Position numbers and translations under genes: made by a program. Positions 16,595 to 24,151 of a stretch of 64,000 nt of DNA are shown here, in pieces (positions within the stretch are counted from its first letter, which is position 1; every line of letters begins with the position of its first letter). The DNA comes from Bdellovibrionales bacterium GWA2_49_15 (GTDB lineage: Bacteria; Bdellovibrionota; Bacteriovoracia; Bacteriovoracales; Bacteriovoracaceae), in contig MEPP01000006.1 of NCBI GenBank assembly GCA_001769855.1, positions 1-64,000 on the forward strand, in the 5' to 3' direction. A model generated the notes under the pieces. It worked only from the letters and a program-made list of their open reading frames with translations. It made no database searches and was not told the origin of the DNA.

Positions 16595-17255
16595 AATTAT
16601 CCTATTTTTCACTCTTGCGTTGAGCATGAGCGTGCAAGGTCAAATCATTAGTTCAGATACGGCACTCTTAGTTGAGCTGGTAACAATGACCGCAAGTCAG
16701 TTAAACGAACTTGAAAAGCTTGTGTCTAATGCTGAGAAATACACCGAAAAGATGCAGCACTATAATGAGCTTTTTCAAGATGAGTACTTTCGGGCCGAAC
16801 GCATCATTTATATTGCGGAGTCACTGGCCTCGAAAAAAGAAATTAACGATCTGGGCGAACTCAACTCTGCTATTCGGGAATTGAAATATTCGATGACAGA
16901 AATGAAGGAGCTAATGCGTGAATACGCCAAGATCAAAGGCGATGAAAATAAAACGAAGGCCCAGGTCAAATCTGAAAAGAAGGTTAATCAAAAAAAAGAA
17001 CGTATGGCGCAAGGCCAGGTACAAAAATCAATCAATGCCAGGACAACAGGGCGCGCGACTCAGCTTACAGCGCAGAATACGGCACTTCTCTATGAATCGA
17101 ACGTGGATATGCACAAGACCCAACTGGAAATCTTGGAGAAGGTATCAACGACAAACCGCCTCCTTGCAGAAGACATGGAAGAAAAACGATTGGAGCAAAT
17201 AGAAAAGGAGCAGTCTTACAACCTAAAACGCGCCGGAAAAGGAAGTTCAAAATGA
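16581..17255 (+). CDS. VirB5/TrbJ-like exported protein
   Basis: ATG 16581, after GGGGGC, overlaps the VirB4 stop by 14 nt and gives 224 residues. A signal peptide (to about SVQG-Q) precedes long charged helices with coiled-coil character, and the C-terminal half is rich in K, E and Q. VirB5/TrbJ proteins are exported helical bundles at the pilus tip or base and sit between virB4 and virB6, as here. Sequence similarity is not strong by eye, so the name is positional. Confidence 0.62.
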   Translation: MKMHRIILFFTLALSMSVQGQIISSDTALLVELVTMTASQLNELEKLVSNAEKYTEKMQHYNELFQDEYFRAERIIYIAESLASKKEINDLGELNSAIRELKYSMTEMKELMREYAKIKGDENKTKAQVKSEKKVNQKKERMAQGQVQKSINARTTGRATQLTAQNTALLYESNVDMHKTQLEILEKVSTTNRLLAEDMEEKRLEQIEKEQSYNLKRAGKGSSK

Positions 17256-18607
17256 ATGTAAATATTTTGCAAGAGATGCTCCTCATCGAGGAGAAAAGTA
17301 TTTTCAATCTCTATAAAGAGATGATGCAGATTGCTGGATATTTTGTCGCCCCTGTTTTTACGATTGGTCTGATTCTGGAATATTTCGGCCAAATGAATTT
17401 TGGTGCTGTCGTGATCAAGCTTTTTATTATCACCATGTTTATGAGCGCATTTTATGAAATACACACAGCCGGAGTGAAACTTTCTCTTAAGACTGCAAGC
17501 ATTACCTTACAAAAAGTCAGTCCCAGAAATCTCTTTGTCAAAAAGTGGACTACGGCCAAGATGAAAACGACCGAGAAACGAGATTGGAATTTCATTCAAT
17601 CATTTGCCATCCCGAATTTAAACGATCTTATCGCTACTATCTTTTTCGTTTTAAGCAAGGCCTTTATCTGGCTTTTAAAACTTATCTACTCAAGCGTTTA
17701 TCATTTGACCTATGTTTTTTCTGGCATCACGGCGATTCTATATTTTCTCGGATGGACCAAGGATTCACTCAAGGGAACAGTGCAGGCCAGTCTTTGGTGC
17801 ATGGCCTTGCCCTTTGTCATAGTGGCTATCTTAGCGCTGGTTGGAAATAGCATTGACGAGTCTGCCATTTCAGGAGAATTCGTCCTGGCCAAGATGGATA
17901 CGATCATCTGGCTCTTTGGAGTGACGCTCCTCTTACTCATCAGTCCGATGATCACTTACGCGATGGTGAAGGGCGAAGGCATCCACTCGTTTGGTGCCAA
18001 GATGGGTTCTATGGTGGTGGGTTCTGGGATCAAGGCCATGACTCTTTATCCCATGTTTGCGGGAGGAATAAAAACTGCAACACAAGGAATGAGTCGAGTT
18101 GGTTCAAACGCTCTCATCGAGCCATCAATCAAAGAACTTCTACAAAAGGAAAATGCACCAGATAAGAGCAAGATGAAACTTCTTGAGAAAAAAGGTGGAA
18201 TCAAAAGTCCACTTAGCACAGGAAGATCACTGGATGAACGTTTGAACGCAGTTGGGATGACTAAGGATGAAGCTCAGACACTATCTAAAATGCCAGTCTC
18301 ACAAGCTCAAAACAGTGGCACAGGTTCAATATTTAAAAAAGTTCCAAATAGCAATTCTGGGAATCGGCCTCTAAAAAGAGAAAAACAATCGTTTCAGTTT
18401 GATAAGAAGTATTGGGAGAGCATCACTCCTGAGCATCGTGAGGGAATTAAAAAGAAGTACGGCATTGAGGGAAATAACACCAGTAAAAACAAAATTCACT
18501 ATCCTCTGCACTCAGGGAGACCAAGTGTGACTGTCTCTACTCCAATTAAAATGACAGACGCACCCAATTCGCATCCGAAGAAGGGAGGTTTAAATGAACT
18601 ACAATGA
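17252..18607 (+). CDS. virB6: VirB6/TrbL-like polytopic channel protein
   Basis: This 451-residue protein has about six hydrophobic segments between residues 20 and 265, then a long hydrophilic C-terminal region (about 290-451) rich in K, S and P. VirB6/TrbL proteins form the inner-membrane part of the translocation channel and often carry such a cytoplasmic or periplasmic tail. ATG 17252 overlaps the previous stop by 4 nt. Together with VirB4, VirB3 and VirB8 it would make the inner-membrane complex. Confidence 0.78.
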   Translation: MNVNILQEMLLIEEKSIFNLYKEMMQIAGYFVAPVFTIGLILEYFGQMNFGAVVIKLFIITMFMSAFYEIHTAGVKLSLKTASITLQKVSPRNLFVKKWTTAKMKTTEKRDWNFIQSFAIPNLNDLIATIFFVLSKAFIWLLKLIYSSVYHLTYVFSGITAILYFLGWTKDSLKGTVQASLWCMALPFVIVAILALVGNSIDESAISGEFVLAKMDTIIWLFGVTLLLLISPMITYAMVKGEGIHSFGAKMGSMVVGSGIKAMTLYPMFAGGIKTATQGMSRVGSNALIEPSIKELLQKENAPDKSKMKLLEKKGGIKSPLSTGRSLDERLNAVGMTKDEAQTLSKMPVSQAQNSGTGSIFKKVPNSNSGNRPLKREKQSFQFDKKYWESITPEHREGIKKKYGIEGNNTSKNKIHYPLHSGRPSVTVSTPIKMTDAPNSHPKKGGLNELQ

Positions 18608-19046
18608 ATTTGAAGCAAAGTTTGTAAAAGAGAACTTCAAACTAAAGATTGCCCTTGCTGTGAGCTTGATTGTCTTTTCTGTTGGGACGGCCTCTATTCT
18701 TTTAGAAAAGCGCTATTATCTCTATAAGGGCGGGGCTCTTTTTGAAGAAAGGCCGCTTGCTGAGGAAGTTTGCCGCCAGAGTTTTAGCACTTTGGCAGAG
18801 GGCAACCCCAATCCCAACGTGGTCAGCTCCGGCATTATTGATCTTGCCAATAAAGAATCGTTTGGCCTCACGATTGAAAAAATCTATCAGGTCAAATCTC
18901 TTGAAGTTGGGTCCTGCAAGATAATTTTGAAATCAGACGGCAAGCTCATGGCCTTCAAGGTCACGCTTGATGGCAGTAACTCTAATCCCTTTTACTACAA
19001 GCTGTCGCAAATTGATGAGATTCCGGCAGCGAAGGAGGATTTGTGA
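18594..19046 (+). CDS. VirB8/TraE-like inner-membrane protein
   Basis: This 150-residue bitopic protein has a basic cytoplasmic N-terminus (about 18 residues), a single membrane helix (about 19-36) and a periplasmic domain with two cysteines. This is the build of VirB8/TraE, the assembly hub that links the inner-membrane complex to VirB9/VirB10. It is shorter than VirB8 (about 230) and nearer to TraE-like forms. It has an AAGGGAGG ribosome-binding site and overlaps the VirB6-like gene by 14 nt. Call based on topology and order. Confidence 0.62.
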   Translation: MNYNEFEAKFVKENFKLKIALAVSLIVFSVGTASILLEKRYYLYKGGALFEERPLAEEVCRQSFSTLAEGNPNPNVVSSGIIDLANKESFGLTIEKIYQVKSLEVGSCKIILKSDGKLMAFKVTLDGSNSNPFYYKLSQIDEIPAAKEDL

Positions 19047-19513
19047 TCTTTCATATCCTAATCAACCAGATGACGACTTTATTTTTAAGCTTGAACCTTT
19101 TAACGACCTTGAGTTTTGATAGCGAAATTGAAAGCTATCTCTACGGAGGAAGTCCAGAGGAGATGTTTTTTCAGGTAACAGGTAATAATAAAACCTTGGC
19201 ACTTCGGCCTCGAACTGAGGGAGGGTTTTCAAATCTCTTGGTTATCACCAAGAATAGAAAATACTACTTTGACCTCAAATACGACAAGGCCAATCCGCAT
19301 CAATTTATCGAGGTCAAGGATGGTGTGATGAACCATGCCCTCACAAAAAAGATGAAGACTGCCGATTTTCAAATTCTTGAAGGAGACAATTCAATTCTCT
19401 TTATGAATTTAAAATCTGCCGAGGTGAATGTGAATGGAGTGAAGGTTAATCATCAGGAATATTTTTCAAAGGGAGTTCCGATCATTAGAGAGGGGCGTCG
19501 AATCTTAAACTAG
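19043..19513 (+). CDS. VirB9/TraK-like periplasmic protein
   Basis: This 156-residue protein starts at GTG 19043, overlapping the previous TGA. A hydrophobic N-terminus suggests export. The segment FSNLLVITKNRKYYFDLKY (about residues 70-88) resembles the conserved beta strand pattern in VirB9/CagX/TraK N-terminal domains (LVVTTD.R.Y.L.L). VirB9 normally has about 270 residues with a C-terminal domain that binds VirB7 and VirB10; only the first domain seems present here, so the outer-membrane ring may be of a reduced type. Confidence 0.62.
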   Translation: MIFHILINQMTTLFLSLNLLTTLSFDSEIESYLYGGSPEEMFFQVTGNNKTLALRPRTEGGFSNLLVITKNRKYYFDLKYDKANPHQFIEVKDGVMNHALTKKMKTADFQILEGDNSILFMNLKSAEVNVNGVKVNHQEYFSKGVPIIREGRRILN

Positions 19514-19528
19514 AACTTAAAAAAAGGC

Positions 19529-20287
19529 ATGGACATGAAAATTTTAGCGATTTTTGTAATCGCCTTGGGAAGTTTTGACCTAAAAGCTCAAGCTCCAAGG
19601 ATTACGCGACTTGGAATTCAAACAAACTCGGTAATTAAACCGAGTGCACATAGGAGAAATAAAAATGCCGAACTTATTAAGCAGATGCTTGAGAGCAACA
19701 AAAAGCTCATGGCACTTCTCGAAAAGAGGACTTCGATTCCTGTTATTTGGGAGCAAAGGGCCAAAATCCTTACGGGAAAGGTCGTCCGTGGTACTCTTCT
19801 AAACTCCATTGTCTCAACCAACTTAAGCTCACCTATTCTGGTCCTCGCTCATCCTGGCCAGGGCCTGCAACCAAAAACCAAATTCTCCTGCGCTGGCGTG
19901 ACCCAAAACAAACGTATCTTAACCTTGTGCTCAAAGATGGTGACTCAGGATAAGGAAATCCCAATTGTCGCCCAGGTACTCAATCTTGATGGCACAAGTG
20001 GGCTTTTAGGTGAGTATGACGATGGGAAAGAAGAACTCATCATGGGGGCGGTTGCATCGGATTTTGCCCAGGGGATGCTTTCGGCCGCACAAACAAAACT
20101 AGCTTCACCCTTCGGCGCTATTCGTGAGGACTCGCTAAAAAATCAACTCATGCAAGGGGGTATCCAATCAGGGAAGACGACCTCGGATATTTTGCTTGAA
20201 GAAGCGAAAACGACCGAGCCAATCGTCACTGTTAATGCCGGAGAAGAAGTATTGGTTTATTTCATGGAGGCCGTTAATGAAAATTAA
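19529..20287 (+). CDS. virB10: VirB10/TrbI-like protein
   Basis: This 252-residue exported protein has a signal-type N-terminus (about 20 residues). Residues about 75-220 follow the VirB10/TrbI beta-barrel domain: KILTGKVVRGTLLNSIVS, LVLAHPGQGLQPKTKF, KRILTLCSKM, and a late helical hairpin region around the GAVASDFAQG stretch. VirB10 spans the envelope and senses ATP use by the ATPases. The long cytoplasmic and proline-rich parts of classical VirB10 are missing. This again points to a compact system. Two possible ATGs (19529, 19535) differ by two residues. Confidence 0.75.
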   Translation: MDMKILAIFVIALGSFDLKAQAPRITRLGIQTNSVIKPSAHRRNKNAELIKQMLESNKKLMALLEKRTSIPVIWEQRAKILTGKVVRGTLLNSIVSTNLSSPILVLAHPGQGLQPKTKFSCAGVTQNKRILTLCSKMVTQDKEIPIVAQVLNLDGTSGLLGEYDDGKEELIMGAVASDFAQGMLSAAQTKLASPFGAIREDSLKNQLMQGGIQSGKTTSDILLEEAKTTEPIVTVNAGEEVLVYFMEAVNEN

Positions 20288-20783
20288 AACCCTTTTACTG
20301 TTATTGTTCCTTACCTCTTGCTCAAGTCTGAAGCGCTCCATAATGGGGGCAGCACTCTTGGGGGGCGTTATTGGAGGAACAGGAGGTGCGCTTTTTTCAC
20401 CAAACGTAGAATCAACAAACCAGAACGCTTACATCTTTGGAGTTCTCGGCGCAGCGGCCAGCGCAGGGCTTGCCTATCTCCTACTCGACGATCCGCAAAA
20501 TAAAATGAAGGCACCAATGCTCCTTGATGAGCCAGTAAAACCGCACAATGAGGTTCCGCTCTTTGATTTTTCCCCAGAACTAAAAGGCATTAGACCGGAG
20601 GTCAATTTTAAACCCGTGAAGAAGTATGAAATTCCTTTGGAGAAGCTACCACCAGAACTGGAAGGAAAGGTCAAAAAACAATTCATCATCGAGTACGAGT
20701 CAGAGGCCAGAACGCTTGAGATCGACAACAGAACTATTGAAATTAGTCCACTTAAAGCTTGGGAGCATGTCTATGAAAAATAA
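20277..20783 (+). CDS. T4SS-associated lipoprotein (VirB7/TraV position)
   Basis: ATG 20277, with GGAGG 5 nt upstream, overlaps the VirB10-like stop. The 168-residue product has a textbook lipobox (LTSC, Cys 15), then a glycine/alanine-rich hydrophobic stretch (GAALLGGVIGGTGGALF and GVLGAAASAGLAYLL) like glycine-zipper membrane motifs, and a proline-rich charged tail. It probably anchors the VirB9/VirB10-like complex at the outer membrane, as VirB7 or TraV do, but no sequence family is recognised. Confidence 0.65.
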   Translation: MKIKTLLLLLFLTSCSSLKRSIMGAALLGGVIGGTGGALFSPNVESTNQNAYIFGVLGAAASAGLAYLLLDDPQNKMKAPMLLDEPVKPHNEVPLFDFSPELKGIRPEVNFKPVKKYEIPLEKLPPELEGKVKKQFIIEYESEARTLEIDNRTIEISPLKAWEHVYEK

Positions 20784-22158
20784 AAATCAGCAACCACAAC
20801 TTGATCTTTTTACACCCTTCTATGAAATTTTCCACGAGCTATGCATGATTATTTTTGATCTCGCTAAAGAGCTTGCACTGTTTAGCTATCGAAAAATAAC
20901 AAACAGACCACCACCGCTGATGAAGATTCACCAAAAGGCACTTGGCGTGAGAAAGGTGACTGAAATTGAAGATGCTCTGGGAATTGATACCCAAACAAGG
21001 AAGCCGCTTCTTCTTAAGAACATTGATTTTCGCCGGCACAGCTTCATCGTTGGGGCCTCTGGCTTTGGCAAAACAAATTTGATTAGCGTGCTGCAAGAAC
21101 ATTCACTGAGGCAGAATAAACCCATAATCTTCTTCGATCCGAAGGGAGATATGCAGGCACTAACAACTTTCCAGAGGATTTGCGAAAAACACAAAAGGCC
21201 ATGTTACATTTTCTCAGAGCACTACCATGACTCAATCTCGTTGAATCCAATTCTTGAAGGCACGATCAATCAAATTTGCGATAGGATCATGCGTTCATTT
21301 GAATGGACGGAGCCTTTCTATCGAGATGCCTCACGCAGAAGTTTAACCAGGGCGCTCCAAATTCTAGATAGGAAGGGTATACCATTTACGCTCAAGAACG
21401 TCTTTGATGAACTCATCTATATGGAAAGCAAGGACAACGTAGGGCTTCTTGCTAAGATTGAGGCGGTCCTTGTTAGCGACTTTGGAAAGATACTAAATTC
21501 TGGTCCAGATGGACTAACCCTATCCAAGATCAGAGAAGAAAGGGCCTGCCTCTACATCGGCCTTTCTACCCAAGGGTACGGTGAAACGGCAACAGCAGTG
21601 GGCAAGCTTTTTTTAGGGGAGCTTCTTTATAACTCTTACATAACATTGAGCAAATCGGAGGAGGAGGAGGGATTAAAAAATCCAGTCAGCATCTATTTTG
21701 ATGAGTTCGGTTCACTTGTTACACCTGAGTTTATTGAGCTTCAAAATAAGTGTCGAGGTGCGGGGATGGAATTGACACTGGCCGTTCAGACAGCAGCAGA
21801 CATCGACCGAATAAACCCCGACCTTACAAGGCAAGTCATCGAGAACGCCGGAAATCTTTTTATCCTAAAACAGCGTCTTCAAGATGGAGCAGCACTATTT
21901 TCAGAGGCGATTGGCACAGTCATAACCAAGAAGCAGACCTATAAAATTGAGAACGGTCAGCAACAAAATCTCGGGACTGAGCGTGAAGCTCATGAACTGC
22001 TTGTTCACCCAGATGTGATCAAAAACTTAGGAGTTGGTCAGTGTGTGCTTCTGCGCCAAGGCCCAAGCCAAATTAATTTGGTGAACATTCGAAATCGAAA
22101 AATGGATGCCATCAAAAAACATAACCATAAAAACAGATCGTTTCACGAGTTCTTTTAA
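20773..22158 (+). CDS. VirD4/TraD-type conjugative coupling protein
   Basis: This 461-residue ATPase brings DNA-protein substrates to the secretion channel. Walker A GASGFGKTN lies near residue 94 and Walker B SIYFDEFGSL near 310. The GAGMELTLAVQT stretch that follows is typical of TraD/TraG family motors, and KPIIFFDPKGDM is a conserved TraD strand. ATG 20773 has GGGAG 7 nt upstream (ATG 20767 is possible). The N-terminal membrane anchor is weak: only one moderately hydrophobic stretch (about 15-35), so it may rely on a partner. It overlaps the lipoprotein gene by 11 nt. Confidence 0.9.
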   Translation: MKNKNQQPQLDLFTPFYEIFHELCMIIFDLAKELALFSYRKITNRPPPLMKIHQKALGVRKVTEIEDALGIDTQTRKPLLLKNIDFRRHSFIVGASGFGKTNLISVLQEHSLRQNKPIIFFDPKGDMQALTTFQRICEKHKRPCYIFSEHYHDSISLNPILEGTINQICDRIMRSFEWTEPFYRDASRRSLTRALQILDRKGIPFTLKNVFDELIYMESKDNVGLLAKIEAVLVSDFGKILNSGPDGLTLSKIREERACLYIGLSTQGYGETATAVGKLFLGELLYNSYITLSKSEEEEGLKNPVSIYFDEFGSLVTPEFIELQNKCRGAGMELTLAVQTAADIDRINPDLTRQVIENAGNLFILKQRLQDGAALFSEAIGTVITKKQTYKIENGQQQNLGTEREAHELLVHPDVIKNLGVGQCVLLRQGPSQINLVNIRNRKMDAIKKHNHKNRSFHEFF

Positions 22159-22173
22159 CCAGGAGGCCCAAGC

Positions 22174-22923
22174 ATGTCTAAAGTAATTAACATTAGCAGT
22201 GCTAATTTGAACTATCTCAGTCCCCTCTTAAAGTGGCGGGTTATGGATTTGGAAAGTTTAAGGAGGGAATGTTTCCACGCACCAAAATATAAAAACTTTT
22301 ACAGAATTATCAGGGCGCTTGAAAAGGATAAAATTTTAGAAGGATATCGCGATCCATTTAACCGCAAGAAGTATGTCTATCTCAGCCCATTCGGTGAGGA
22401 TCAGATATCGCACAAAGAAAATCCCACGGCGATTTCAAAGGACACGCTGATTCATGACATCAAAGTTTCTGAAATTTCGAAGGCCTTCTTCCATCTCGGT
22501 TGGGCGTTTGATGTTGAGCTAGAGCATCAGTTGCATGATAGGCGTAACTTCAAAGTGACCTACAAGATCATCCCTGATGCCCTTCTTCATTGTGAAAAAA
22601 ATGGCGCGAAATTCAAGATCGCTCTTGAAGTGGAACTGTCCAGAAAGAACAGTCAGCGGATCGTTGAGAAGGCCAGACAGTATCTTGAAAGCAGTTACTA
22701 CAGCTATGTGTTGTATTTTTTTTCCAAAAGAAATTTCATGAAGGCATACATTGACCTATTGCAGGAAAAGTTAGGTGATCAGGCGATGGCGCGTTTTATG
22801 TTTTTCGTTGATGAGGGCCTAATAGAAAATTCAGAAGAAATTCAGTTGATCGAGGGTGTCTTCAAAGGAAAGAAAATTAAACTAATCGAGATCTTTGGCC
22901 AGAGTAGAAACGGTGTCGAATGA
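22174..22923 (+). CDS. Replication-relaxation-like protein (candidate mobilisation nuclease)
   Basis: This 249-residue soluble protein begins with a winged-helix-like segment (LSPLLKWRVMDLESLRRECF to about 75). A core follows with IPDALLHCEKNGAKFKIALEVELSRK at about 130-155. P-D followed by E-x-E on the next strand resembles a PD-(D/E)xK-type nuclease arrangement and matches my recollection of the replication-relaxation (Replic_Relax) family found on plasmids and ICEs. No classical MOB relaxase (three-His motif plus Tyr) appears elsewhere in the element, so this protein, next to the candidate oriT, is the best local candidate to act on it. It starts 16 nt after the coupling protein gene with AGGAGG. 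Confidence 0.6.
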   Translation: MSKVINISSANLNYLSPLLKWRVMDLESLRRECFHAPKYKNFYRIIRALEKDKILEGYRDPFNRKKYVYLSPFGEDQISHKENPTAISKDTLIHDIKVSEISKAFFHLGWAFDVELEHQLHDRRNFKVTYKIIPDALLHCEKNGAKFKIALEVELSRKNSQRIVEKARQYLESSYYSYVLYFFSKRNFMKAYIDLLQEKLGDQAMARFMFFVDEGLIENSEEIQLIEGVFKGKKIKLIEIFGQSRNGVE

Positions 22924-22938
22924 GCATAGAAACGGTGT
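22905..22938 (+). repeat. Direct repeat TAGAAACGGTGT, period 22
   Basis: A 12-nt perfect repeat (22905-22916 and 22927-22938) continues with near-identical flanks (CGAAT / GGAAT). It spans the stop codon of the replication-relaxation-like gene and leads into the nested inverted repeat. Such iteron-like pairs next to palindromes are common at oriT or oriV sites. Confidence 0.6.
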
Positions 22939-22964
22939 GGAATAAGGAATACTACAACAATTTT

Positions 22965-23096
22965 TTGCCTGCCAATTGGCTGAAATAATTCGGGAACCCT
23001 GCCCTCCGAAACTGACTCCCCACCCCCAACATGTGTTGTGTGTAGGGAGTCAGTTTCGGAGGGCAGGAAGAAGAATTGAGATGAGTTGGCAGGCAA
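22965..23096. repeat. Nested inverted repeat, candidate oriT
   Basis: The inner pair is a perfect 23-bp inverted repeat (22998-23020 with 23045-23067) around a 24-nt loop, which itself has a small CAAC/GTTG dyad. The outer pair is a perfect 11-bp inverted repeat (TTGCCTGCCAA, 22965-22975, with 23086-23096). No U-tract follows on either strand, so a simple terminator is unlikely. It lies between a replication-relaxation-like gene and a small basic protein gene, the usual place for an origin of transfer, with direct repeats immediately upstream. An origin of element replication is the main alternative. Confidence 0.6.
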
Positions 23097-23113
23097 TATT
23101 TAAGGAGATGGTG

Positions 23114-23485
23114 ATGGAAATAATTAATGAGGAGATAAGTAAGAAGAGGAAGGGAAGGAAGGCAAAAAATCAGAAAGAGGGTGTGGTGATGAGAAGAGAG
23201 CAGGCGAAGTTTTTCGTGGATGTGTCAGATGAAAAAGAATCACTCGATCTGATTTTTTGCTTACTAGAACGGGCAAATAAAAAGGAGCACGGCCGGCCAA
23301 TTACCTTCAAGGACGTGGTCCTTTGTGGTCTGGCCAAACTCACAGACAAAGACCTTGAGCGCATCCAAGAAGCAAGCCTAACCGAAATGGAAAAGGTCAA
23401 CCGCGCACTAATCGAGTTCAACCAGAAGAATTCCACCACGCTTAGCTTGGGTGAATTCTTAGTGAAGAGACTTGGTATTAATTAA
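23114..23485 (+). CDS. Small basic protein, candidate mobilisation accessory factor
   Basis: ATG 23114 has AAGGAG 6 nt upstream; other in-frame ATGs are 23081 and 23108, and the longer frame back to 22976 runs through the palindrome and is rejected. The 123-residue product starts with a strongly basic stretch (ISKKRKGRKAKNQK), likely to contact DNA, followed by helices and a segment ITFKDVVLCGLAKLTDKDLERIQE that resembles the helical body of MobC-type or RHH-type accessory proteins. Its position beside the nested inverted repeat suggests it binds there. No confident family assignment. Confidence 0.55.
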   Translation: MEIINEEISKKRKGRKAKNQKEGVVMRREQAKFFVDVSDEKESLDLIFCLLERANKKEHGRPITFKDVVLCGLAKLTDKDLERIQEASLTEMEKVNRALIEFNQKNSTTLSLGEFLVKRLGIN

Positions 23486-23501
23486 CCAACAGGGGGCACT
23501 T

Positions 23502-23810
23502 ATGGAAGCAAGCAATCGCATTTTGATTCACGGACGCGTCGGACAAAGGCCCGAGCTTCGCTATACGGCGAAACGGGAAGCCGTTTGTAGTTTTAGTATG
23601 GCAGAAAATATTTCTGGAAGCGAAGCCCCCAGATGGCACAAGGTGGTCGTCTGGGGCCGGCAAGCTGAACTGTGTTCGGCCCAACTAAACAAGGGTTCTC
23701 AGATTTTTGCGCGAGGCCGCAATGTTGAGTGCGTATTCAATACCAAGGAAGGAGAGGTCAAAAAATACACAGAACTACGAGCTGACTTGATCGGGATTTC
23801 ATTAATTTAG
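23502..23810 (+). CDS. ssb: Short single-stranded DNA-binding protein
   Basis: This 102-residue OB-fold protein has ILIHGRVGQRPELRYT, VCSFSMAEN, WHKVVVWGRQAE and GSQIFARGR, all standard SSB strand signatures. It covers single-stranded DNA, here most likely during transfer or re-circularisation of the element. It ends right after the OB fold and lacks the flexible linker and acidic DDDIPF-type tip that cellular SSB uses to recruit partners. ATG 23502 follows AGGGGGC; the upstream in-frame start 23472 is rejected because it overlaps the previous gene. Confidence 0.88.
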   Translation: MEASNRILIHGRVGQRPELRYTAKREAVCSFSMAENISGSEAPRWHKVVVWGRQAELCSAQLNKGSQIFARGRNVECVFNTKEGEVKKYTELRADLIGISLI

Positions 23811-23859
23811 CAGATATGTCCTCTGAGGAAACCATTAAATTCATATGGGGAGATCAATC

Positions 23860-24141
23860 ATGCCAGATAATGCGAACACGGGTTACAAAGTGGATATTGA
23901 GAAGTATAAAGAAGCTGGGGGCAGTTCCCCCAGGCTCTTTAACAATTTACCAGATTTAGTAAAGCCACACGTAGTTTCGGAACTCTTAGGTGTCTCTGTA
24001 AAGACCATCTATGACTGGAACTACAGGCAGCAGACGAGAAACATCCCAAATGATTTGTTCATTAAAGTGAACAGACTATTATACCTCAGAACAGACGTGC
24101 TTCGTCGTTGGATAACCTCACAAAACCCTTTCATGGGTTAG
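23860..24141 (+). CDS. Excisionase-like helix-turn-helix protein
   Basis: ATG 23860, with GGGGAG 7 nt upstream, is preferred over 23845 and gives 93 residues. Residues about 34-75 (KPHVVSELLGVSVKTIYDW...) form a MerR/AlpA-type winged HTH, with LRTDVLRRWI as its second strand and helix. Such small proteins direct excision or regulate integrase genes. It lies 10 nt before the integrase gene, the usual order for a recombination directionality factor, which supports an Xis role though not proven. Confidence 0.65.
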   Translation: MPDNANTGYKVDIEKYKEAGGSSPRLFNNLPDLVKPHVVSELLGVSVKTIYDWNYRQQTRNIPNDLFIKVNRLLYLRTDVLRRWITSQNPFMG

Positions 24142-24151
24142 GAGGAAACGA

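Noticed and set aside
22998-23067. Rho-independent terminator
   Set aside because: The stem is long and perfect, but no T-tract follows on either strand and the outer repeat does not fit a terminator.
22976-23113. Upstream extension of the small basic protein frame through the palindrome
   Set aside because: It reads through the 23-bp stem and lacks a ribosome-binding site; AAGGAG before ATG 23114 is a far better start.
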